Position numbers and translations under genes: made by a program
Assembly: GCF_900167535.1 (NCBI RefSeq)
Contig: NZ_FUYE01000008.1
Coordinates: 62,001 to 126,000, forward strand
Reading direction: 5' to 3'
DNA: 64,000 bases
Origin: Prosthecobacter debontii
GTDB taxonomy: Bacteria; Verrucomicrobiota; Verrucomicrobiia; Verrucomicrobiales; Verrucomicrobiaceae
Shown: positions 41,157-50,115 of the stretch, piece after piece
Numbering within the stretch: the first letter of the stretch is position 1
Layout of the letters: every line of letters starts with the position of its first letter
Notes under the pieces: generated by a model
Told to the model about the DNA's origin: nothing
Seen by the model: the letters and a program-made list of their open reading frames with translations, nothing else
Databases searched by the model: none

Positions 41157-41732
41157 ATGAGTTCGATTGAAACTACTCCTGAAGCTACCGTGAAGCCCAG
41201 CTTTCTCACGCCAGATGAGGCAACTGCGTTGTTCGATTCTTTGCTAACTCAAGTTCAATGGGACGAGCGAATGAAGGCTAGAAAGACGGCTTGTTTTGGC
41301 CAAACCTATGATGACTCAGGGGTGGACTATCAGGTCGTTACAATGCATCCGCTCCTCATACCCTTGTGCGATGCAATCGAAAGGCAGTTAGGTTTCAGGC
41401 CCACGAACTGCCTCCTGAATTATTACGAGACTGGGCGCTCTACGATGGGCTTTCACTCCGACGCCACACATAATTTGGCTGAGGGCACAGGCGTTGCGAT
41501 TGTTTCCCTTGGATCAGAGCGGAACCTTACTTTTCGAAGCAAGACCGATCAGAGCCTCGTAATTCATCTCCCACTGCCACACGGATCTCTATTTTACATG
41601 ACCCAATTGACTCAGGATTACTGGACCCATGCGGTCAAGAGGACGGAAACCAACGATGCCCGAATCAGCCTTACTTTCCGGCATATTCTAAGCCCGAGTG
41701 AGCTTACAGAGCGCCAAATCACACCGCAATAA
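41157..41732 (+). CDS. alkB: AlkB-type 2-oxoglutarate-dependent nucleic acid dealkylase
   Basis: 191 residues, close to the family length. The iron ligands are visible as H100-x-D102 (MGFHSDATH) and H158 (WTHAV). The paired arginines R169 and R175 in ARISLTFR have the same 6-residue spacing as the 2-oxoglutarate- and substrate-contacting arginines of E. coli AlkB. NYYETGRSTMGFH is the usual N-terminal part of the jelly roll. It removes methyl groups such as 1-methyladenine and 3-methylcytosine from DNA or RNA by oxidation. It appears to be a single-gene unit; the start is in an ACC-ATG context. Confidence 0.9.
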   Translation: MSSIETTPEATVKPSFLTPDEATALFDSLLTQVQWDERMKARKTACFGQTYDDSGVDYQVVTMHPLLIPLCDAIERQLGFRPTNCLLNYYETGRSTMGFHSDATHNLAEGTGVAIVSLGSERNLTFRSKTDQSLVIHLPLPHGSLFYMTQLTQDYWTHAVKRTETNDARISLTFRHILSPSELTERQITPQ

Positions 41733-41765
41733 AAACCATCCATCACTTATACCCCTGACGAACAA

Positions 41766-41793
41766 GACGCCCCATCCTACAGCAATAGGCGTC
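41766..41793 (+). terminator. Possible hairpin after alkB
   Basis: GACGCC (41766-41771) and GGCGTC (41788-41793) form a 6-bp stem with a 16-nt loop, followed by CTGTTT. The long loop and short T-run make it a weak candidate terminator 34 bp after the alkB stop. Confidence 0.3.
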
Positions 41794-41891
41794 CTGTTTG
41801 AATCCAAACTTCTATTCTTGCCGCAGCTGAGCTAGACGCTCGGCACCCTTAGCTGGCGGTTCATCTAGGTTTAACAGAGAAATACAAAACC

Positions 41892-42875
41892 ATGTTCAAA
41901 GGCATCTTGATTGAGAAAGACGAAGCAGGTTATCGGGCCTCACTGACCCACCTCGACGAAGCAGCTTTGCCCGAAGGCGACGTGACGGTGCGGGTGAGCC
42001 ATTCGACGCTCAACTACAAGGATGCCCTGGCGATCACAGGCAAGGGACCGGTCGTGCGCAAGTTTCCCATGGTGCCCGGCATTGATCTGGCGGGGACGGT
42101 GGAACACTCGACACATGCCGATTACAGAACCGGCGATGCGGTGATTCTGAATGGCTGGGGAGTGGGTGAAACGCACTGGGGTGGCCTTGCGCAGAAGGCG
42201 CGAGTCCATGGCAACTGGCTGGTGCCGCTGCCGCCCCAATTCACACCGCAGCAGGCGATGGCCATTGGCACGGCGGGCTACACCGCGATGCTTTGCGTGC
42301 TGGCACTGGAGCGGCACGGCATCACGCCTGACCATGGAGAGATTCTCGTGACTGGCGCTGCGGGTGGCGTGGGCAGCGTCGCCACGGCGGTTTTGACTCG
42401 GCTGGGCTTCCAAGTCGTCGCCGTGAGTGGCAGGCCGGCGGAAGCGGATTACCTCAAAAGCTTGGGTGCCGTGGAGGTGCTGGATCGGGCGATGTTCACC
42501 ACGCCCGGCAAACCTCTTGGCAAGGAGCGCTGGGCAGGTGCGGTGGATGTCGTGGGCAGCCACACACTCGCGAATGTCTGTGCGACGACGAAATACGGCG
42601 GTGTCGTCACCGCCTGTGGGCTGGCTGGCGGCATGGATTTCCCGGCCACCGTCGCGCCCTTCATCCTGCGCGGGGTGACCCTGGCAGGCATTGACAGCGT
42701 GATGTGCCCTCGGACGGTGCGGATGGAAGCTTGGCGACGACTTGGGACCGATCTCGATCTCTCGAAGCTGGCCGCGATCAGTAAGGAAGTCGGCCTGAGC
42801 GAAGTGATGCCCCTCGCTACGCAGCTTCTCAACGGCGAGGTGAGAGGACGTGTGGTCGTTGACGTCAACGGCTAA
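41892..42875 (+). CDS. acuI: YhdH/AcuI-family MDR quinone/acrylyl-CoA reductase
   Basis: 327 residues, typical of the YhdH/YhfP branch of medium-chain dehydrogenases without zinc. Visible features are the opening [14 protein letters not shown], the substrate-domain motif [27 protein letters not shown], the nucleotide-binding [10 protein letters not shown] (about residue 156) and the C-terminal [14 protein letters not shown], characteristic of this subfamily. E. coli and Rhodobacter AcuI reduce acryloyl-CoA to propionyl-CoA with NADPH; that reaction is the best guess here. It appears monocistronic, in an ACC-ATG start context. The subfamily is secure, the physiological substrate less so. Confidence 0.85.
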   Translation: MFKGILIEKDEAGYRASLTHLDEAALPEGDVTVRVSHSTLNYKDALAITGKGPVVRKFPMVPGIDLAGTVEHSTHADYRTGDAVILNGWGVGETHWGGLAQKARVHGNWLVPLPPQFTPQQAMAIGTAGYTAMLCVLALERHGITPDHGEILVTGAAGGVGSVATAVLTRLGFQVVAVSGRPAEADYLKSLGAVEVLDRAMFTTPGKPLGKERWAGAVDVVGSHTLANVCATTKYGGVVTACGLAGGMDFPATVAPFILRGVTLAGIDSVMCPRTVRMEAWRRLGTDLDLSKLAAISKEVGLSEVMPLATQLLNGEVRGRVVVDVNG

Positions 42876-43406
42876 CTCCAATGACCGCAACGCCTAACAC
42901 GATACGTTTCATCGAATCCGACCATCGCACACCTGCTACCATCAGAACGCGAGTGTGCTGAACGAAGCAAATGCGACTCGCCCTTTGTCTTGCTCTCGAG
43001 CCCGCTCGGCCAAGCCCCTTGCCGCATCCAAGACCGCACCACCTTTCTCGGACTTCACCATCCTGGAAAATCAGGCGAGTAGGCTCCGCCCTACTCGCGC
43101 TCCGGTCCTTGGGTGTGCGCCGTTGCTCAACGCGGGCGAAGTAGTTGCCCTGATGCCGCTTGTGGTAGGGCGCTTGGTCACCAAGCGCCGGTGCTGGACC
43201 CAAACAGACGATTACTTTCGCGCCGACGAAGCCGCCAAGCCATCAAAATCCTACCTTGCCTCCCCATTCTTCAAACCCAACGGGTTTGTGTCATTCAGCC
43301 CAGGGTTCCTTGAACCCTGGGATCTTGATCCGTGAACGACTTCACCTCGCAGGGAACCTCAACGGGGTTCCGTCCACCGGCGCACCGAGATCATTCAGAC
43401 CTGCTC
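42876..43406. other. Long noncoding stretch with palindromes
   Basis: 530 bp without a credible gene. A 126-codon frame on the plus strand (from 42955) has no recognisable features and runs across the hairpins, so I do not call it. The right 300 bp are dominated by five separate hairpins (annotated as one cluster). Confidence 0.6.
43075..43371. repeat. Cluster of five unrelated palindromes
   Basis: Five hairpins in 300 bp: GCGAGTAGG-6-CCTACTCGC (43075-43098), GGCGCTTGG-3-CCAAGCGCC (43169-43189), CAAACCC-3-GGGTTTG (43272-43288), CCCAGGGTTC-3-GAACCCTGGG (43299-43321) and GGAACC-7-GGTTCC (43353-43371). Stems are perfect and loops short, but the sequences differ. They may be REP-like elements, folded-RNA signals or recombination sites. 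None has a T-tract. Confidence 0.7.
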
Positions 43407-43883
43407 CTACACAGCGATCTTCATCGCTTTCGTGCGCCAGATCATGCCATCAGCCACCATGCCGTAGAGGTGGTTAGGCAATCGAGCCATCTGCATTTCG
43501 AAAAAATCATTCACGCTCAGTCCCGCGTGCTGATGGGCTTTGAGCGCATAGAGCAAGGCTCCCAGACTGTGATCCGCCGCATGGGCAGTGGCGACGGCAT
43601 GCCCCGCCGAACGCGCGACGGCCACCGCAACAGGGTGTTTGATGGTACGGGCCGCGGCATGAGCGGCGAGGGCGGCCTTCATGGCCACACCGGTTTTCAC
43701 GCGGCCATCCGCCCACCATCGAGCGATCTCTACCGCCTGGAGCGGACGAGGGTCGTCGCTTTCCCTTTCAAACCAAGGCAATATCGCCTCCGCACAATCC
43801 GCCGCCCAGCGGGCCAACGCTGCATGATCCTCACGGATCAAAGGGCCACCTCGATGCACGGCGATGAAACGGCGATCTCGCAT
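43407..43883 (-). CDS. Imm-5-like putative immunity protein
   Basis: 158 residues, rich in Ala and His. The segments DDPRPLQAVEIARWWADG, then AAHAAARTIKHPVAVAVARSAGHAVATAHAADHSLGALLYALKA match my recollection of the Imm-5-like helical family, often annotated putative immunity protein. The start at 43883 (MRDRRFIAVHRGGPL) fits the family. No toxin, polymorphic-toxin cassette or secretion gene is nearby, so a real immunity role is unproven; the family also occurs as stand-alone genes. The assignment rests on sequence pattern only. Confidence 0.6.
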   Translation of the reverse strand: MRDRRFIAVHRGGPLIREDHAALARWAADCAEAILPWFERESDDPRPLQAVEIARWWADGRVKTGVAMKAALAAHAAARTIKHPVAVAVARSAGHAVATAHAADHSLGALLYALKAHQHAGLSVNDFFEMQMARLPNHLYGMVADGMIWRTKAMKIAV

Positions 43884-44001
43884 GCGGCGACATTGCGCGA
43901 GAAGCCCGCACGCTCAAGCCGATCAAAAAAGATCAGTCGATGAATGAATCACCGACTGATCTTGATCCTATGAAGCAACCAACCTGAAGAAAAGGGAACG
44001 C

Positions 44002-44751
44002 TTACAGCACACGCTCGGCTTTGGCCCGAGTCTTTTTAGCGGGAGCTGGCTTCGGTGCAGTCGTCGGACGAAACGCCTCGCCGAAAAGATATTGGCGGGC
44101 ACTGTCTACCTGGCCCATGACACGGCCCATCCACTTGGTGAAGTCTTTGCCAAAATGCTCATCCGCCATCGGATCGAGAAGCGCATCGTTGAGGCTGGCA
44201 TGGCGGCTGCGCAGTTCCGTCTCCAAGTGCATGCCGATCTCGGGGATGTAGAGTTCCACCGCTTCAAACATGTCCATGACGCGGGCTGCGTAACTGGTAT
44301 CCCAGACCTTGTCATCGTCTTCGTAGCTGCTGGTGATCAGGTGGGCGATGGTGTATTCAGCGTGATCGGAATAGACTTCCGCCGCTTCCATAACGGAATC
44401 GAAGCTGTCATGATCACTTGTGACGGGCAGCACCACCGACAGGCTCACGCTGGCCTCATTCAAGACCACATCCAGCTGTTCATTCTGATACAGTTTTTCA
44501 AAAAACTCTCCCATCCCCGTGGCGACTTCGAGGATCGTGATGGGGCATTCCTCCAGGCGGTCGAGCAGGTTATCCACCGTCAGCGACGTCGCATCGAAAA
44601 CACGCCCCGTGCGGTCTTCCCCGGCATCATCCACGAGGGAAAGAAGCTGGTGCGGCGCGCCATATTGATTGAGGTAGCGGGAACAGCAATGAGCCAGCGT
44701 GCTCTTGCCAGTGGATGGATAGTCATTCTGGATGAGGATCAGCTTTTTCAT
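44002..44751 (-). CDS. Orphan P-loop ATPase, ParA/MinD-like
   Basis: 249 residues. The N-terminus is a beta strand MKKLILIQND followed by the P-loop YPSTGKST (Lys16), with GKST as in SIMIBI-class ATPases but without the usual KGG signature. A possible switch region is ILEVATGMGEFF (about residues 73-84). The acidic middle part (HDSFDSVMEAAEVYSDHAEY) resembles the nucleotide-sensing half of such proteins. The C-terminal tail is Pro/Ala/Lys-rich (PTTAPKPAPAKKTRAKAE) and may bind DNA or RNA. There is no ParB, MinE or plasmid partner nearby. I cannot assign a function; plasmid-type StbB/ParA relatives or a cargo-positioning ATPase are possibilities. Confidence 0.55.
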   Translation of the reverse strand: MKKLILIQNDYPSTGKSTLAHCCSRYLNQYGAPHQLLSLVDDAGEDRTGRVFDATSLTVDNLLDRLEECPITILEVATGMGEFFEKLYQNEQLDVVLNEASVSLSVVLPVTSDHDSFDSVMEAAEVYSDHAEYTIAHLITSSYEDDDKVWDTSYAARVMDMFEAVELYIPEIGMHLETELRSRHASLNDALLDPMADEHFGKDFTKWMGRVMGQVDSARQYLFGEAFRPTTAPKPAPAKKTRAKAERVL

Positions 44752-44775
44752 AATTTGATCGGGATGCGTTGATAT

Positions 44776-44804
44776 TTTATAAATTATTAAAATTATTGCA
44801 ACAA
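44776..44804 (-). promoter_or_regulatory. Probable promoter of the orphan ATPase gene
   Basis: On the minus strand TTGTTG (44804-44799) and TATAAA (44781-44776) are separated by exactly 17 bp in a very AT-rich stretch, ending 24 bp before the ATG at 44751. The spacing and the -10 are good; the -35 is moderate. Confidence 0.5.
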
Positions 44805-44919
44805 CAAATATTTTATATTTCCATAATTTTTGGAATACGTGAGCAATTCTCTTGTTGGTGGTGACTTTCTCACGTCTCCGCGCAGGGGAGGGCTTGGTGC
44901 CTGCGTTTAGTGTTTTGAC

Positions 44920-45606
44920 ATGCTGCGCTCCCTTTTCGTTCCCCTCTTTTTCGCTTTCGGCCTAAACGTCCTTGCTCAGAGTGAGCCACCGCCACCTGCT
45001 CTCCATGAATATAAGGGCCGTGTCATTGCCCAAACGATGCATTGGCAAGGTGCGGGGTGGCTGATACGCCACAAGCGTGATCGCGAAGAAGCGACCCTGA
45101 AGATGCGTGAAGAGCTCAAGCTCACCCCCGGCATGTCCGTCTGTGATATGGGCAGTGGCAACGGCTACCACACGCTACCCATGGCCCAAGCGGTGGGAGA
45201 AAAAGGGAAAGTTTACGCCGTGGACGTTCAGCCTGAGATGCTGGACATGCTGAAGAAGCGGGCAGAGGCCCAAGGTATCAGCAATATCATCCGCATTCTC
45301 GGAGCGCCCCATGACCCGATGCTGCCTGAAAATACCTGCGACATGATTCTCCTCGTAGATGTGTATCACGAGTTCTCCCATCCAGAGCAGATGCTCTCCG
45401 GCATGCGAAAGGCCCTGAAGCCGGACGGTGTCATCGTCCTCGTCGAATATCGTGCGGAGGATGAAACGGTCCCCATCAAACCGGAACACAAGATGTCGAA
45501 GGAGCAGATCAACAAAGAGATGACCGGCAATGGATTCAAGCTCGTCCGTGAATTCAATGAACTGCCCTGGCAACACATGATGTTCTTTGGCAAATCAGCC
45601 TCTTGA
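44920..45606 (+). CDS. Exported SAM-dependent methyltransferase
   Basis: 228 residues. It begins with a signal-peptide-like segment (MLRSLFVPLFFAFGLNVLAQ) before the methyltransferase fold: motif I VCDMGSGNGYHTLPMA (about residues 74-89), acidic VYAVDVQPEML, motif IV DMILLVDVYHEF, and LKPDGVIVLVEYR. This is a class I Rossmann methyltransferase of the Methyltransf_11/25 type. A periplasmic methyltransferase is odd because S-adenosylmethionine is cytoplasmic, yet such proteins recur in environmental bacteria. The N-terminus could instead be an uncleaved membrane anchor. The substrate is unknown. The photolyase gene starts 55 bp downstream on the same strand. Confidence 0.8.
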   Translation: MLRSLFVPLFFAFGLNVLAQSEPPPPALHEYKGRVIAQTMHWQGAGWLIRHKRDREEATLKMREELKLTPGMSVCDMGSGNGYHTLPMAQAVGEKGKVYAVDVQPEMLDMLKKRAEAQGISNIIRILGAPHDPMLPENTCDMILLVDVYHEFSHPEQMLSGMRKALKPDGVIVLVEYRAEDETVPIKPEHKMSKEQINKEMTGNGFKLVREFNELPWQHMMFFGKSAS

Positions 45607-45661
45607 TTCACTGAAGCGAATTTGTCTCGTCCTAGGGTTGCTGCGAGGCGTAAAAGCGCCA

Positions 45662-47086
45662 ATGCCTTCCTATTCCACCGTCATCCATTGGTTTCGCCGT
45701 GACCTGCGGCTGACAGACAATACCGCCTTGCACCAGGCGGCCCAAGATGCCGCTCAAGTCATCCCGGTTTACATTCTCAGTGATTGGCAGAAGCGTCACG
45801 CCTGGACAGGCTCCATCCGGCAGCAGTTTTTGTGTGGGTGCTTGGAGTCTTTGGATAAAAATCTGGGCGCTCTCGGAAGTCGCCTCATCCTGCGTTGCGG
45901 ACAGGCTGATCAAGAACTGGAGAAACTGATCAAAGAAACCAAGGCGGAGGCTGTTTACCTCAATCGCGATTACGATCCCTACGGTCGTGACATGGAAAAG
46001 AAAGTGGAGGAAGTCTGCCATCGGTTTGGCATCCCCTGCCTCACTTACAAAGATCGGGTCCTCCATGAACCTGATGAAGTGCTGACGGGCAGTGGTGGTC
46101 CCTACCGCGTTTATACGCCCTACTCGAAAAATTGGCTCAGTTTAGAAAAAACAGCACCGCAGGGAAAGCCCACCACGCTCGGCAAAGCCCCAGCGAAGGA
46201 TCTGACCTCTCATCCCCTGCCCGATTTGGGGCACTGGAAGCTGGAGCCTACCCAAGCTAGCTTACCAGCCCCAGGAGAACGCGCTGCACGGCAGCGGATG
46301 AAGGATTTCATCGAAAGCCGCACCCTCAACGCTTATGCGCAGAAGCGGAATATCCCTGCGGGGGTGACCACCTCGCGTCTAGGCCAGGATCTCCGATTTG
46401 GCCTCATTTCCATCCGTGAACTCTACACCCGGTGCTCAGCCGCAACGTCTGCTCAAAGTCCGTCTGACGATCAAAAATCAGTCGCCACCTACCTCAAGGA
46501 ACTCGCGTGGCGTGAGTTCTACTTGGCCATCCTCTGGCATTACCCCGAAGTGTTTGACGAAGAATTCGCGCCTGAATTTCGGGGTATGCCTTGGCCAGGC
46601 AGTGATGAGCAATTCCAAGTGTGGAAGCAAGGCCAGACGGGGTTCCCCATCGTGGATGCCGGCATCCGCGAACTGCTGGCCACCGGCTTCATGCACAACC
46701 GTGTGCGCATGATCGTTTCCATGTTTCTGACCAAAGACCTGCACTGTCATTGGCGGTTAGGCGAAAGCTTCTTTATGCAGCATTTAGTCGATGGAGAGAA
46801 CGCCAGTAACAACGGCGGCTGGCAGTGGAGTGCCGGCACTGGAGCTGATGCGGCTCCTTACTTCCGCATTCAAAATCCCTGGATCCAAACCAAGACGTAT
46901 GATCCCGAAGGGACCTACATCCGCCAATGGGTGCCGGAACTACGCGGTGTCTCTCCAGAACGATTCACAGCTCCGCCCAAAGATGGACGGTCACTCGCAC
47001 CAGGGTATCCTCTCCCCATGGTCGATCATCATGAGGAGCGGGATCGCACCTTAGCCATCTTTGGAAAACATCGTGAGACGAAATAA
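45662..47086 (+). CDS. phrB: Deoxyribodipyrimidine photolyase
   Basis: 474 residues from the ATG at 45662; an in-frame TTG at 45587 would overlap the upstream gene and add unaligned sequence. The N-terminal antenna domain begins with VIHWFRRDLRLTDN. The FAD-binding domain includes ELAWREFY, VDAGIRELLATGFMHNRVRM, and the signature NNGGWQWSAGTGADAAPYFR (about residues 380-400). This is the class I photolyase pattern; light-driven repair of cyclobutane dimers is the expected activity. A cryptochrome-like or 6-4 specificity is less likely. Its stop codon lies 2 nt from the convergent downstream gene, so no terminator fits between them. Confidence 0.95.
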   Translation: MPSYSTVIHWFRRDLRLTDNTALHQAAQDAAQVIPVYILSDWQKRHAWTGSIRQQFLCGCLESLDKNLGALGSRLILRCGQADQELEKLIKETKAEAVYLNRDYDPYGRDMEKKVEEVCHRFGIPCLTYKDRVLHEPDEVLTGSGGPYRVYTPYSKNWLSLEKTAPQGKPTTLGKAPAKDLTSHPLPDLGHWKLEPTQASLPAPGERAARQRMKDFIESRTLNAYAQKRNIPAGVTTSRLGQDLRFGLISIRELYTRCSAATSAQSPSDDQKSVATYLKELAWREFYLAILWHYPEVFDEEFAPEFRGMPWPGSDEQFQVWKQGQTGFPIVDAGIRELLATGFMHNRVRMIVSMFLTKDLHCHWRLGESFFMQHLVDGENASNNGGWQWSAGTGADAAPYFRIQNPWIQTKTYDPEGTYIRQWVPELRGVSPERFTAPPKDGRSLAPGYPLPMVDHHEERDRTLAIFGKHRETK

Positions 47087-47088
47087 TC

Positions 47089-47976
47089 TCAGCGCCCCTG
47101 ACTCAAGACATCCGCCGTGATGACCACGGGCATCTTGATCGAACCGTCCAAATCGTTGGCTTCCGATTCATAGTGAAAAACTCGGATGGGCGGTTTGTTA
47201 GGAATACCCGTGAGAACAAAGAAATCGAGCTGAAGCAGACGCTTTTCTCCGGCTGGGATGTCAGTGCGTTTCACCACGACGCTCACCTCATTCACCCCAT
47301 TTTTGAGCCCACCGATGACAAACATCTTCTGGGCGCTGTCTTGAATCACAGAATAATCGAAGCCATTGATCCTCATCTTGGCTTCATAGCCGAACGATTG
47401 CAGCGTGCTGCCCGCCACATTTTCCGGCACCTCACAAAGCGCAGGCACTTCAGGTGCCTTACCGGGGGGGGTAAACTCCGGATAGTCTAAGAATTCCAGC
47501 GGGCGTCCCGACTTGATCTGGGCCACGATTTCAGGCTGATCCTGCAGGCTCAGCAGTTTGGTACTGTCAAACTTCCAGACGCCCCGCTCATTGAAGAATT
47601 TCAGCATCAACGTGCTTTCGGGAACCTTGGCAGCATCGGCTCCGCTCTCCATTTTACCAAAATAAAGGAGGTGCGCAGTTTCCCCCACCGCCTGAGCTTC
47701 CAGCAAGCGCAATCCAGAAAGATCGGGCGGGTCGATCGGCACGTCAAAGACGGCTTTGGGAAACGATTTACGCTGACTTACGATCATGTTCCGGGTGACC
47801 GTCTGGCGATAAATCGTAATGGACGCCGCCCAGGCGCGAGAATCCTGCGCCAGCACAGCTTCTCTCCATTGCTGATAGGCCCGCTCCAAGGTGATCCGCA
47901 ACGTTGGATCAGAAGTCTGTGCCGAGATCGGCGACGACATGGCAAAAAGCAGGATCAGAGATAAAAATCGGCACAT
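47089..47976 (-). CDS. Exported protein of unknown function
   Basis: 295 residues from the ATG at 47976, or 298 from the GTG at 47985. A signal peptide is clear (MCRFLSLILLFAMSSPISA). The mature part starts with a helix (LRITLERAYQQWREAVLAQD) like SnoaL/NTF2-type or DUF4440-like exported proteins, then LRLLEAQAVGETAHLLYFGK and WKFDSTKLLSL. The C-terminal half is a beta-rich domain (ESEANDLDGSIKMPVVI near the end). I do not recognise the family firmly. Divergent from the alpha/beta hydrolase, with a short shared control region. Confidence 0.75.
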   Translation of the reverse strand: MCRFLSLILLFAMSSPISAQTSDPTLRITLERAYQQWREAVLAQDSRAWAASITIYRQTVTRNMIVSQRKSFPKAVFDVPIDPPDLSGLRLLEAQAVGETAHLLYFGKMESGADAAKVPESTLMLKFFNERGVWKFDSTKLLSLQDQPEIVAQIKSGRPLEFLDYPEFTPPGKAPEVPALCEVPENVAGSTLQSFGYEAKMRINGFDYSVIQDSAQKMFVIGGLKNGVNEVSVVVKRTDIPAGEKRLLQLDFFVLTGIPNKPPIRVFHYESEANDLDGSIKMPVVITADVLSQGR

Positions 47977-48116
47977 TGAACTCACAAATGGTTCTGGGAA
48001 AGGGGTCCCGGTTCAGAAAAGCACTTCACTACAGCGTGAATGAGGCTGTCGGGCGAGGAAAAGATGTTGATGATCCAAGCTTTTTCGCGAGAGTCACAAT
48101 TCTGGCACACGCACAC

Positions 48117-48986
48117 ATGGACTCCCTCGGCGAAGGACATCAACGAACTCTCCCGCTCGACCGAAATCGAGAACTTCTCAAAACCGCTCGTGAAGAAATT
48201 TACAAGACGGTGGGAGATGTCAGCCTTCCTGTGTACATTTGGGAACCCGAGGCTGACAAAGCGCCTCCGTACCCCAAATCGGTGGCGGCCTTTTTCTTTA
48301 GCAGTGGCTGGGATAATGGCCAGATTGCTCAGTTTGCTCCGCACTGCGTTTATTTTGCCTCCCGTGGCATGATGACCATGGCGTTCGATTATCGAATCGC
48401 TAACCGTAACAAGGGTGGCCCGTTGGAAGCCATTGCTGATGCACGTTCGGCCATCCGCTGGATTCGCCTCAATGCGGTCGAGTTAGGCATCAACCCAGGC
48501 AAGATCGTCGGTGTCGGCGGTAGCGGTGGGGCCCATGCCATTACCTCAGCAGCCCTGTTGAGTGGCTTTGATGACCCGGCAGATATCCTGGATAGCAGTC
48601 CTGCCCCGAACGCCTTGGTTCTCTTCAACCCCGTGCTGGATACTTCGAAGAAAGGCTTTGGCCTGGATCGCTTCCCAGATGCTGGTGTCGCTAAAGACGC
48701 TAATCTGATTCGCGCCATTCGCCCAGGGTTACCCCCGATGCTGATCATGCATGGCACGGCTGACCGAGTGGTTCCTTTTGGCGGCACCTATGAGTTTGCC
48801 CGCAAGGCCTCCAAGAAAAAGAACTTCTGCCGTCTTATCGAATTTGAAGGACAGGGTCATGGCTTCTTCAACTTCAACCTCTCTTTCGAGATGTATGAAG
48901 CCACGCTGATGGCCATGGATGAGTTCTTTGTCGAGCTCGGTTTCCTCGAACCCGATCCCGATGCAGGATTGGGCAGAGCGGAGTGA
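48117..48986 (+). CDS. Alpha/beta hydrolase (esterase-like)
   Basis: 289 residues from the ATG at 48117. The frame is open to 47904, but the extra N-terminus overlaps the divergent gene's signal peptide and is not protein-like. The catalytic triad can be read as Ser136 in GVGGSGGAHA, Asp216 in HGTADRVVP and His248 in EGQGHGFF. A WDNG loop (FFFSSGWDNG) stands where the oxyanion HGGG is in related esterases. The family includes BD-FAE and hormone-sensitive-lipase-like carboxylesterases and acetyl-xylan esterase-like proteins common in PVC bacteria. No signal peptide with this start, so cytoplasmic unless the start is wrong. The substrate is unknown. Confidence 0.82.
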   Translation: MDSLGEGHQRTLPLDRNRELLKTAREEIYKTVGDVSLPVYIWEPEADKAPPYPKSVAAFFFSSGWDNGQIAQFAPHCVYFASRGMMTMAFDYRIANRNKGGPLEAIADARSAIRWIRLNAVELGINPGKIVGVGGSGGAHAITSAALLSGFDDPADILDSSPAPNALVLFNPVLDTSKKGFGLDRFPDAGVAKDANLIRAIRPGLPPMLIMHGTADRVVPFGGTYEFARKASKKKNFCRLIEFEGQGHGFFNFNLSFEMYEATLMAMDEFFVELGFLEPDPDAGLGRAE

Positions 48987-49116
48987 AGCCTTTCCGTGAC
49001 GACAAGCGTTTGTTTCGAGTGACGCTGTGCTGCGGATTTAAGAGCCTAAATTGCTCATGGTGAAGGTTTCTCGCTTGAATCCCTCAGCGGCGCACGTTTA
49101 AAGCCAGCCCCGCACC

Positions 49117-50115
49117 ATGATTTTAGCAGCACTGCCCGAACCCAGCCGCTTTGGCGATGTCTTGATGGCCTTTTTGAGCATCCTTTTCGAAGGAGCTCCC
49201 TACATCATGATCGGGACCCTGCTTTCCGGGCTCATTGATGCTTTCCTGCCTGCGAAGCTCTTGGATCGTGTCCTACCGCGAAACAAGGTTCTCTCCACCC
49301 TCATCGCTGGTTTCTTGGGCCTGATCTTCCCGGTCTGTGAGTGTGCCGTGGTGCCTGTCATCCGCCGTCTGGTGAAAAAGGGGCTGCCGCTTTCCTGCGC
49401 CCTCTCTTACATGCTGGCCGCGCCGATCATGAACCCTATCGTGGCCGTCAGTACACTCACGGCTTTCAAGGAGTTTGAGAAAATCACAGGTTTCAGCACC
49501 CTGGGAAATGCGAGCATGACCATCGCTCGTCTCTCCCTGGGTTATCTAGTCGCGGTCATCGTCGGGTTGGTCGTTCTGCGTTTCAAGCCCGCGCAACTCC
49601 TCAAACCCAGCATCGCCAACAGCATTGAGCCCTCTGGAGACGACGCTTCGGCGGGGCATAGTCACGCGCCTAAATCCAGCTTCAATGGCAAGCTCGTGCA
49701 TGCCTTCCGCACAGCGATGGGCGATTTCCTGGACACAGGGATGTATTTCACCATCGGGGTCATCATCACTTCGGTATTCAATACCCAGGTGGACCAGAGC
49801 ATCCTCGACAACGTCGCCAAAAACGGGCTTCTGGCCATTCCCTCGATCATGGGGCTGGCGTTCATTCTGTCTCTGTGCAGCACCTCCGATGCCTTCATTG
49901 CTGCGCCGATGGCCGCGTTCTCCATGGGCGCTAAACTGGCCTTCCTGGTCTTTGGCCCGATGATGGACATCAAGCTGATGTTCATGTATGCTGCCGTGTT
50001 CAAACGCCGCATGGTCATCGCCATGTTGCTTGGCACGGCCCTCCTCATCGCCGTTCTGGCTGAACCTTGGACGGCACTGGTTCAACTTCTTCAAAACACC
50101 CCTTCCAAGCCATGA
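49117..50115 (+). CDS. YcgR/ArsP-type membrane permease (DUF318)
   Basis: 332 residues with about eight hydrophobic segments, of the PF03773 permease family. The signature [19 protein letters not shown] (Cys74, Cys76) and [14 protein letters not shown] are conserved in the YraQ/YcgR/ArsP group. A central cytoplasmic or periplasmic loop has GHSHAP, and the second half repeats the motif as [14 protein letters not shown]. subtilis YcgR pairs with YcgQ under zinc control. Here the stop overlaps the ATG of the YcgQ-like gene by 4 nt, indicating translational coupling. Transport of a metal or metal-bound ligand is inferred; the substrate is not known. Confidence 0.88.
   Translation: MILAALPEPSRFGDVLMAFLSILFEGAPYIMIGTLLSGLIDAFLPAKLLDRVLPRNKVLSTLIAGFLGLIFPVCECAVVPVIRRLVKKGLPLSCALSYMLAAPIMNPIVAVSTLTAFKEFEKITGFSTLGNASMTIARLSLGYLVAVIVGLVVLRFKPAQLLKPSIANSIEPSGDDASAGHSHAPKSSFNGKLVHAFRTAMGDFLDTGMYFTIGVIITSVFNTQVDQSILDNVAKNGLLAIPSIMGLAFILSLCSTSDAFIAAPMAAFSMGAKLAFLVFGPMMDIKLMFMYAAVFKRRMVIAMLLGTALLIAVLAEPWTALVQLLQNTPSKP

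Noticed and set aside
42955-43335. 126-codon plus-strand frame after acuI
   Set aside because: No recognisable features, Cys/Arg/Pro-rich composition, and it runs through several hairpins.
47904-48116. Longer N-terminus of the alpha/beta hydrolase
   Set aside because: It overlaps the divergent gene's signal peptide on the other strand and does not look like protein; the domain begins after 48117.
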